From contig NZ_QAJN01000010.1 in the NCBI RefSeq assembly GCF_003852425.1, positions 724-64,723 on the forward strand: a DNA stretch of 64,000 nt, in the 5' to 3' direction. Positions 58,324 to 64,000 of the stretch are shown in pieces. The notes under the pieces are model-generated. The model saw nothing but the letters and a program-made list of their open reading frames with translations. It did no database searches and was not told the DNA's origin. Position 1 is the first letter of the stretch. Each line of letters begins with the position of its first letter. The DNA comes from Paucibacter sp. KBW04 (GTDB taxonomy: Bacteria > Pseudomonadota > Gammaproteobacteria > Burkholderiales > Burkholderiaceae_C). Made by a program: the position numbers and the translations under genes.

Positions 58324-58353
58324 CCGCCAAATTTTCCGCCAAGTCACCGCCAA
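58324..58353. repeat. Three phased CCGCCAA direct repeats
   Basis: CCGCCAA begins at 58324, 58336 and 58347, spaced 12 and 11 bases, about one helical turn. A fourth direct copy is at 58410 and an inverted copy at 58386. Such iterated short sites next to an integrase resemble arm-type binding sites of integrase or excisionase at an attachment site. Confidence 0.6.
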
Positions 58354-58383
58354 ATTTCGAAAGGTCGGCATAATCGCCTTGGC

Positions 58384-58418
58384 TTTTGGCGGAGATCCGT
58401 GTCGGGCCTCCGCCAAAA
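58384..58418. promoter_or_regulatory. 11-bp inverted repeat before the integrase gene
   Basis: TTTTGGCGGAG (58384-58394) and CTCCGCCAAAA (58408-58418) are perfect inverted copies with a 13-base spacer, just before the integrase ribosome-binding site CAGGAGA (58422-58428). It could be an operator for autoregulation, part of the attachment site, or a terminator facing mutS. Confidence 0.55.
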
Positions 58419-58436
58419 CCGCAGGAGACCCGCGCC

Positions 58437-59912
58437 ATGAAATTGGAGTTGAAGACCGACCTCGTGACTAAGATGACGCTCGACTCGGTTCCCGAGCTCG
58501 GAGTGCCATTCAAGGATTGGAAGCCAGCCGCTGGCCCCAATTATCTGGTGTATGACACGCACCGGGATTCTCCGACCGGGTTCGCGGTTCGGGTGGGCAA
58601 GAAGGCCTCGGTCTATTTGGTCGAAAAACAGGTCGCCGGAAAGAACCTGAAGATCTACGTCGGGCTGGCCCGAGGCCGGAAAGGCGACGAGCGGGTGATG
58701 GAGCTCGATGACGCGCGTGCGCGAGCCCATGAGTTGGTCGCCACGGCCAAAATGCACGGAGCCAACCCGAAGGTCATCGGGGAGCGAATCGAGGCCAACG
58801 AACTCACACTCGGCCAAGTCTGGAGTCAATACATCGCCGACTTGACGGGGCGCAGCAAGCCGGTCAAGTCCAGCTCGTTGGACTCGCTCAGGAAGGGCCG
58901 GGCCAAATTCAAGGACTGGGAGGACCGCAAGGTCCGATTGATCACAGGGCAGGAGATCATTGAGCGCTTCGACCTGCACGCGGTCACCCACAAGCACCGG
59001 ACGGCCGCCGAGGCGATGGGCCGCTGGGCCACAGCAGCGGTGAACAACGCCATCGAAAACGAAGTCCACAACGCCCATGCCGAAGGCAGGACGCCCTCGC
59101 TGACCTACAACCCCTTCACGATCCTGATCACGAAGGAAAAGTATCGCGATCGCAACCAGCTTGAACGCGACTACAAGGCCAAGGGCGTGCGCAATCCCTT
59201 GTCGTTCGCCACCACGGTCGGTCCCTTCGTCATGGCCGCATGGGCCTATCGTGAGCAGAATCCCGTGGCAGGGGACTATTTCCTATTGGATTTGCTTTGG
59301 GGGCTGCGGGGAGACGAATGCCGCTCCACGAAGTGGCGCGACCAGATCAGCGACGTGGAGGCGGTCACGTCCCGGTGGGTGGACATGGACGCAAAGGTGG
59401 TGCGAATCAACGACGCCAAAAACCGTGGAGACCACGAGTTCCCGATCGGCCCGTGCGCCTATGAGCTCTTGAAGCTCCGCCGGGAGTCGCAGATCGAAGG
59501 CGAGCAGTGGGTCTTTCCGGCCAGATCGCCCAGTTCTTTGAAGGGCTACTACTCCGACCCCACCGTAGCGTTGAGAACCGTTCGTGACCTGGCAGGCATC
59601 AAGGTGGTTCGGGGTCACGACCTGCGCCGGACATTCGGCGCCGCCTGCGAGAAGCTCGGACTAAACGACCGGCAGATCAAGCGGATGCTCGGCCACGGCG
59701 TGGCGGGCGGTGAGACCTTGGGCCGCTACACCTCGCCGGAATGGGAGGACCTCAGCGACCGAATGAAGAAGGTCGAGGAGGAGATTCTTAAAGTGGCCCC
59801 TACGGTCTACAACGCGCTTCGCCCGCGCGGCGCTCATCGCATGAATGATGCGGAGGTCGCAGTGATCGACCCCTCACCCAAACGCAGGGCATCCAGGCGC
59901 AAGCCGCGATAA
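58437..59912 (+). CDS. Tyrosine recombinase/phage-type integrase
   Basis: 491 residues from ATG at 58437, preceded by CAGGAGA; a TTG start 17 codons earlier lies within the inverted repeat and is unlikely. N-terminal arm-binding-like part with [22 protein letters not shown] in two strands, core-binding domain about 140-260, catalytic domain after. Catalytic residues visible: R291 (WGLRGDEC), H394 and R397 (HDLRR), H420 (LGHG) and Y431 (GRYTS). Catalyses site-specific insertion and excision of the island. Long for the family, with a charged C-terminal tail. Confidence 0.9.
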   Translation: MKLELKTDLVTKMTLDSVPELGVPFKDWKPAAGPNYLVYDTHRDSPTGFAVRVGKKASVYLVEKQVAGKNLKIYVGLARGRKGDERVMELDDARARAHELVATAKMHGANPKVIGERIEANELTLGQVWSQYIADLTGRSKPVKSSSLDSLRKGRAKFKDWEDRKVRLITGQEIIERFDLHAVTHKHRTAAEAMGRWATAAVNNAIENEVHNAHAEGRTPSLTYNPFTILITKEKYRDRNQLERDYKAKGVRNPLSFATTVGPFVMAAWAYREQNPVAGDYFLLDLLWGLRGDECRSTKWRDQISDVEAVTSRWVDMDAKVVRINDAKNRGDHEFPIGPCAYELLKLRRESQIEGEQWVFPARSPSSLKGYYSDPTVALRTVRDLAGIKVVRGHDLRRTFGAACEKLGLNDRQIKRMLGHGVAGGETLGRYTSPEWEDLSDRMKKVEEEILKVAPTVYNALRPRGAHRMNDAEVAVIDPSPKRRASRRKPR

Positions 59913-59947
59913 TTTGCCAACAAGTTGAATTTGAAGGGCGGTGATCC

Positions 59948-60706
59948 ATGGCGGGGGAGGCAAAAGATTCGGAGCAGGGTTCGTCGGCGGAGCCGTCCAA
60001 ACGCGCTAAGACGGGCGGACGGGTCAAGAAGTCGATTGATCAATTGATGGCTGAGCTTCGCGTCCGAGATGAAATCGCGGGCATGAGGGACGACACGACG
60101 TTGCCCGAAGAGCTCGCAGCGATCTACCTTGGCGTGTCTGTGGCGGAATTGGCGGAGCAGCGCAAGCCGTCCAAACGCACAAAACCGGCGGGTTCGAAGA
60201 GCCAAGCTGCCGTGGCGACCCCTCCCAAGATCAAGATGATCAAGCCCATCCGCGAGGGGGCCGTGGGGCAAAACCAAAAAGTTTTCTACAAGCTGGGCCA
60301 CCTTCGCGAGTATCAAGAGAGCATCACCGTCGAGTCATCCTTCGACGCTGCGGTCAAGGCGGGCTTGTATGGTTTCGTCTCAGTCCACGCGCCGTTCTTC
60401 GCTCAAATGGAAAAGCGCTCAGATCGTGGCCGCGCGGTGTTGATCGGCAAGGCTTGGGATAGGAGGGATCCGAAGTGGGCCGATCGGTTCAAGGAGTTGA
60501 TCGATGGCAACTTGCGTGCGCTTTGGCTCACTCCGGCAGAGGCGGCATCAAGTCGCTGGGCAAGCCTGTCGTCCCACAAGGCCTTTGCCAAGCCATGGCT
60601 AGATGCGCTCAAAGTCGAGCGGCAGGCGGTCAAGGCTGCCATCGAGGGCACTGAGATTTCAGAAATTGCGCCCGAGAAGCCAGGCAAACTGAAATTGGTG
60701 GGTTGA
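59948..60706 (+). CDS. Island protein with AlpA/excisionase-like HTH
   Basis: 252 residues. After a charged N-terminus, residues 52-73 (LPEELAAIYLGVSVAELAEQ) resemble the HTH_17-type motif of excisionases, and VFYKLGHLREY (112-122) is like the short beta-turn that follows in such proteins. The rest has LRALWLTPAEAASSRWASL, which has a counterpart in the oppositely oriented next gene. It lies 35 bases after the integrase and may be its excisionase or a regulator; not firmly recognised. Confidence 0.55.
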   Translation: MAGEAKDSEQGSSAEPSKRAKTGGRVKKSIDQLMAELRVRDEIAGMRDDTTLPEELAAIYLGVSVAELAEQRKPSKRTKPAGSKSQAAVATPPKIKMIKPIREGAVGQNQKVFYKLGHLREYQESITVESSFDAAVKAGLYGFVSVHAPFFAQMEKRSDRGRAVLIGKAWDRRDPKWADRFKELIDGNLRALWLTPAEAASSRWASLSSHKAFAKPWLDALKVERQAVKAAIEGTEISEIAPEKPGKLKLVG

Positions 60707-60822
60707 GCAGCGATGAGTCTTGCTCATCATCACACGATCAACAAGCACATTGAGAAGCATGCCCAAGCGATTGACTTGCTTCGTGTTCGCCGGGCATACA
60801 AGATGTGATGGCACTTTGAAAG

Positions 60823-61500
60823 CTAGATGGCCCCGCCTGGCTGATCCCACTGCTTCCCACGCTCTTTCTCGCTGGTCGGGTCAGCCGAGGCCCGTTGTGG
60901 CTTCCTAGTCAATGCTCGCATCGATCTCGCTTCCTTGGAGCTTGCCGCGATAGATGCGGCATTGGCGCAGCGCTCGCCAAATTCCCTTATCGTCAGCCAC
61001 TCGAAGTCCTCTGCGGCTTCGCCGGCAAGCTGCGCGGCGATCAGGTCGAGTGGTCGGCCGTCCTTCTGGATGGCGAACGGCCACTGCTCCTTAGGACCGG
61101 CGGCCCCAAGCCAGGTCTGAAACCCCAGCACCGCGCCCACAGCGCCTGGATACTTTCGCGGGTTGTCTTGGTCGGCTAGTTTGAGGCCGCGCGCCTGCGC
61201 GGTCTTGTCGATGAAGGCGAGTAGGTCGAAGGCGGTGTAGACAGGCTGCTTTTTCTTGATGAAGGGGATCGAGGCCAAGTCCAACGGGGGAATGGGTTGC
61301 TTCTTCTTTTCCCAATCCGTGCGTTTGCGCCGAGCTTCGTAAAGCGTGGAGGGGTCGCATTGGAGCAGAACGCAGGTCGATGCCACTGACACTTCGTAGC
61401 TCATCTTTTCCTCGTCAGGGATGGCGCGCAGCAGCGCACGCATCGCGATTTGCGCTTTCATCCGCTCCATGTCGTCGGTGTGCTTGACCAAATTGGGCAT
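60823..61500 (-). CDS. Island protein, possible HTH regulator, similar in layout to 59948-60706
   Basis: 225 residues with a perfect AGGAGG ribosome-binding site at 61506-61511. Residues 38-60 (VASTCVLLQCDPSTLYEARR) may be an HTH, PVYTAFDLLAFID (86-98) follows, then FEWLTIREFGERCANAAS (166-183). The order of these elements matches the preceding gene, so the two are probably distant relatives. It is convergent with it across a 116-base gap containing nothing recognised. Function unknown. Confidence 0.6.
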   Translation of the reverse strand: MPNLVKHTDDMERMKAQIAMRALLRAIPDEEKMSYEVSVASTCVLLQCDPSTLYEARRKRTDWEKKKQPIPPLDLASIPFIKKKQPVYTAFDLLAFIDKTAQARGLKLADQDNPRKYPGAVGAVLGFQTWLGAAGPKEQWPFAIQKDGRPLDLIAAQLAGEAAEDFEWLTIREFGERCANAASIAASSKEARSMRALTRKPQRASADPTSEKERGKQWDQPGGAI

Positions 61501-61713
61501 CGGCGCCTCCTATGAATCAATTTTAGGCGGCGCAGCCCCACGGTCTGGATGCCGCAGTGAGCTCACGTCCGTCACGCGGTCTGGAAAAGCGGGGAACGGC
61601 GCGCAAGGGCGCGCGCTTGGTTCTCAAACAGGCGTTTTTCCCTGTTCCAAATCTACGATCGAGGCCATGCACACGGCACTGGGCCGATGGCAGCCAACAC
61701 ATAAGGAAAAGTC

Positions 61714-62388
61714 ATGGGCAAGGCATCTCGGATGAAGAAGGAGCGCCAGCGGCAGACTTCAGTGACCATCAACGGCGGCGGCGCCTCTCAATGCATTCAA
61801 GCAAATCCAACGTCGGTTCAGAGTCGCGCGGACATGCGGGCGCTCTTTGATGATCTCGGTGCAGGCAACGTGATCGTCATCGACGGCAATGGCGTCGCCC
61901 ATGGCGAAGAGGAGGCTCGCCAGTTGTATTGGACGGATGGGGTCGCGAAGAAAGCTCGTGCGACAGTTCCCGGCGTGGCCAAGAATGACATTTCTAAGCT
62001 GCGTTCATGCAGTCGATCAGCCCCTTTGCTGACAGCCGCCATTGCCCGCGCCGATTCGAGCAGCATGCAGGCCCTGGACCACAAGCAGTGGGATTCCGTT
62101 CGCTACGTCCGTCGATGGAGCCGCAACGGCGACGGCATTACTGCTCTAGTCGCGTCCGACCAAGAGTTGGACGTCTATTGGACCGCTCCATGGAGCGGGA
62201 GGACCAACTGGCGGATAGTGCAGCGTGACCGCGTTGACGGGTTCATCCAGACGACCATCTTCGACAGCGTTGGAATCAGTGAGCTAAGGGCGATGGCCTT
62301 GTCCGACAAAGAGGCTGAGATTCTTCGCAGTTTGCAATCGCCCGTTGGGGAGCAGTCTTCCTCGCGGCTCCAAAGCGGGAGGCTTTGA
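61714..62388 (+). CDS. Unrecognised island protein
   Basis: 224 residues from ATG at 61714, with AAGGAA eleven bases or so before. Starts MGKASRMKKERQRQ, a basic stretch. The middle holds VIVIDGNGVAHGEEEARQLYW and SVRYVRRWSRNGDGITALVASDQELDVYW as shorter conserved-looking blocks, mostly beta. No known motif. Upstream gap 61501-61713 has no gene or clear element apart from the ribosome-binding site of the opposing gene. Confidence 0.5.
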   Translation: MGKASRMKKERQRQTSVTINGGGASQCIQANPTSVQSRADMRALFDDLGAGNVIVIDGNGVAHGEEEARQLYWTDGVAKKARATVPGVAKNDISKLRSCSRSAPLLTAAIARADSSSMQALDHKQWDSVRYVRRWSRNGDGITALVASDQELDVYWTAPWSGRTNWRIVQRDRVDGFIQTTIFDSVGISELRAMALSDKEAEILRSLQSPVGEQSSSRLQSGRL

Positions 62389-62447
62389 GTGCGGAGCAAC
62401 TGCCGTGTCTTAGTTTCCTGCTTGCAGAGGCCGATCTCAGCGTGCCA

Positions 62448-62738
62448 TCAGTGCTTGCGTTTCCTGCGCAGATGTTCCGCGAGCTGATCGACTAGGCCGG
62501 CCACCAAGGCTCAGTGAGCAGGGGAAAGCTCCGCGAGCTGGGCCTCGATCGCGTCCGGGTCGGTGTTGCGGGTGCTTGCTTCGAGCAGCAGCTTGTCCAT
62601 CCAGCAGACAAAGAGCTCGGCGAATTCAAGGAGCCCGGCCAAGGTCAGCGGCCCCAACTCGCCTCGATCCTTGAAATCGTCTCGGTCCCTGACGGCGCCC
62701 CTTCGGCGCGATCTCGAGTCATGGGCGCCCGTGGATCA
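62448..62738 (-). pseudogene. Decayed coding remnant downstream of the AraC-like gene
   Basis: The minus strand reads as protein-like sequence with GELGPLTLAGLLEFAELFV then KLLLEASTRNTDPDAIEAQ and LAELSPAH before a TGA at 62512-62514, and continues in the same frame as LVAGLVDQLAEHLRRKRKH to a second TGA at 62448-62450. No good start codon is present. I read it as one short gene or 3' fragment broken by a stop, or two tiny overlapping genes. The rest of 62389-62738 holds nothing clear. Confidence 0.3.
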
Positions 62739-63569
62739 TCAACTAATCGCCCTGAGCAGGCTTGGCGTCATGCCGCTGGACAGTCGAAACGCTCGGCTCA
62801 TTTGAGCTTGGTCAGAGAAGCCTTCTTCCAATGCGATGGTGGTGAGGCTGTCGCTGCTCCTGATTCGTTTCGTGGCGCGGATCAGGCGCGTGGCGGTGCG
62901 AATGGCCTCGGCCGTCAAGCCTTCCTCGCGCAGGCGCCGTTCCATCGTGCGTTGATGGCAGCCGATCAGGCGAGCGGCCTCGCCAACGGGGACGTAGCCC
63001 TCCGCGTCGAAGACGACGGCGACTTCGGCGCTTGCCGAGCGAGCCACGCCCAGGTGGATGGCGAGGTCAGGAAGGCTCAGTATTCTCGGCGTCGATATTC
63101 CGTTCTCGTTGCGGGCGACGATGTCCATGACGGTTTGCAACACGAGCATGGAGCCAAGGCGACAGGGTTCGGGGTCATCACGAGTTGAGAGCAACTCACG
63201 CCTTTGGATGATGGGCTTCGAGCCGCCAGATGGCACTTGGGATGCCGCCGTCGTGCGTATGGCCAAATTGGCGGAGGCGTTGTAGGCGTTGTAGCAGCGA
63301 AGGGCGTTCGCCGTTTGGCTATGGCTTCTGAAAATTTGGACGGCTGGATTCAGGTCGCTGGTCAGCCAATCCTGGACAAGCCGTTCGATGACGCCCACCC
63401 CCGAGCGCGACTTGATCCGCACACGGCCTGCCGCGTGGTATCTCGCATAGGGCAGGTGGCCATGAATGACGTGCGTGACAGCTGATGCGAAGCGTGCTTG
63501 CGGCGTCCACCCACTCGAGGCCTCCAGCGCATGCACGACAGTGTGGTAGGCCTCCCCGCTATTTGCCAA
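62739..63569 (-). CDS. AraC-family transcriptional regulator (start uncertain)
   Basis: 276 residues if a TTG at 63569 is used; there is no in-frame ATG near it, and the upstream frame (LNQWEHG and before) also reads like protein, so the N-terminus may be truncated or unusual. The last 85 residues are an AraC-type double HTH: VPVGEAARLIGCHQRTMERRL and LTTIALEEGFSDQAQMSRAFR then SSGMTPSLLRA. The N-terminal 180 residues resemble the AraC_binding-like (ArgR/OruR-type) ligand part, seen with LDLPDLAIHLGVARS-like segment. Target unknown. Confidence 0.65.
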   Translation of the reverse strand: MANSGEAYHTVVHALEASSGWTPQARFASAVTHVIHGHLPYARYHAAGRVRIKSRSGVGVIERLVQDWLTSDLNPAVQIFRSHSQTANALRCYNAYNASANLAIRTTAASQVPSGGSKPIIQRRELLSTRDDPEPCRLGSMLVLQTVMDIVARNENGISTPRILSLPDLAIHLGVARSASAEVAVVFDAEGYVPVGEAARLIGCHQRTMERRLREEGLTAEAIRTATRLIRATKRIRSSDSLTTIALEEGFSDQAQMSRAFRLSSGMTPSLLRAIS

Positions 63570-63853
63570 TCCATGCTCCCATTGATTGAGTTTTGATCGT
63601 AGCGCGCAAACCGCGCGTCTGTTCTGTCGAAGTCGGTGGGATTCTTTCCAGAAGACTCTTTTGTGAATTGAATCGATGCGACAGACGTGGCGTCCATGCC
63701 GCCCGTTAGTAGATAGCTACTTGGTGGATTGCCGGAATTCAATGTGGCGTGGGCGCCAAAGCTGGGGTTGTCGCATGGATTCAAGCGTCGCGGGCCGACG
63801 CTGCATACATTGGCTCGCATGTCGATTGCCGTGCCAAGGACCACAAACTCAAC

Positions 63854-64000
63854 ATGAGCTCTACGCCATCGGCTCCCGTCTCGGGCCATCCCTTCGAGGG
63901 GCTTTACGCCTTTGTCAGCCAGCATCTCGTGATCGTCAACAGTGTCCTGGTGGCCTGCGGCACCTTGGTCGGCGCGCTCGACTTCATGGCTCCAAGGCTT
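63854..64000 (+). CDS. Partial gene, N-terminus of a possible membrane protein
   Basis: 49 codons open from ATG at 63854 to the window end. Begins MSSTPSAPVSGHPFEG, then a hydrophobic helix HLVIVNSVLVACGTLVGALDF. Not recognised; the rest is outside the window. The interval 63570-63853 shows no clear gene and is the probable shared promoter region with the AraC-like gene. Confidence 0.4.
   Translation, partial: MSSTPSAPVSGHPFEGLYAFVSQHLVIVNSVLVACGTLVGALDFMAPRL

Larger units (their letters stand above)
58271..64000. mobile_element. Left part of an integrated genomic island next to mutS
   Basis: A tyrosine integrase is the first gene beyond the mutS 5' end, pointing away from it, followed by genes without recognisable housekeeping role, irregular spacing and decayed sequence. 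Composition and codon use look less biased to GC third positions than the genes left of mutS. No tRNA is present, so the attachment site is probably intergenic or at the mutS start. The right end is outside the window; whether the AraC-like and the last partial gene belong to the island is uncertain. Confidence 0.6.

Noticed and set aside
62514-63188. 224-codon + strand frame opposite the AraC-like gene
   Set aside because: The minus strand shows a clear AraC double HTH; the + frame has none.
63362-63925. 187-codon minus-strand frame overlapping the AraC N-terminus
   Set aside because: Low-quality composition and overlap with both the AraC frame and the partial gene at 63854.

Overview
The window is high-GC, densely coded chromosome from a betaproteobacterium of the order Burkholderiales, probably a Roseateles/Pelomonas/Paucibacter-type relative. 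The basis is the housekeeping content (pyrG, eno, ftsB, hslO, DUF455, gamma carbonic anhydrase, mutS), the codon bias and the metabolic gene set. This placement comes from reading the sequence, not from a database search. No rRNA, tRNA or CRISPR array was found.

Layout. 1-510: end of a LivF-type ABC ATPase. 652-1467: PDZ-like lipoprotein. 1741-4211: Entner-Doudoroff genes edd-eda. 4224-7868: leftward run of single genes (thioesterase, DsbA-like protein, zinc deacylase, EamA permease, GNAT). 8001-9997: sulfur module of two YeeE/YedE halves and a persulfide dioxygenase-rhodanese fusion. 10001-24881: beta-1,3-glucan (laminarin-type) locus made of two divergent transcription units around 18564-18815, where two perfect LacI-type operators lie. 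The left unit encodes a porin, a GH17 lipoprotein, a leaderless GH16, a GPH sugar transporter fused to a GH17 domain, a leaderless GH17 and the LacI regulator. The right unit encodes GH81, a tandem carbohydrate-binding lipoprotein and a GH1 beta-glucosidase. I infer this flow: GH81 and lipoprotein GH17 cut polymer outside the inner membrane, the porin and GPH transporter import oligosaccharides, and cytosolic GH16/GH17/GH1 finish them to glucose.

25062-30670: an overlapping gene pair, a TIR-domain protein and a 1395-residue STAND NTPase with a membrane segment and about 14 WD40-like units. This resembles a split NLR-type conflict (possibly antiphage) system and is the strongest candidate here for an undescribed system. 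30664-44300: long leftward putrescine cluster (potFGHI transporter, puuABCD gamma-glutamylation route, spuC transaminase route, a second omega-transaminase and an outer-membrane porin), with a divergent Lrp/AsnC regulator at 44479-44949. 45064-58270: mostly core genes (PAS protein, EamA, DUF455, gamma-CA, hslO, NadR-like kinase with pnuC, ftsB, eno, DUF1330, pyrG, hydrolase, mutS).

From 58271 to the end the sequence looks foreign. A tyrosine integrase sits against the 5' end of mutS, preceded by helically phased CCGCCAA repeats, and is followed by three unrecognised genes, decayed coding sequence, an AraC-family gene and a partial gene. This is read as one end of an integrated island whose far end lies outside the window.
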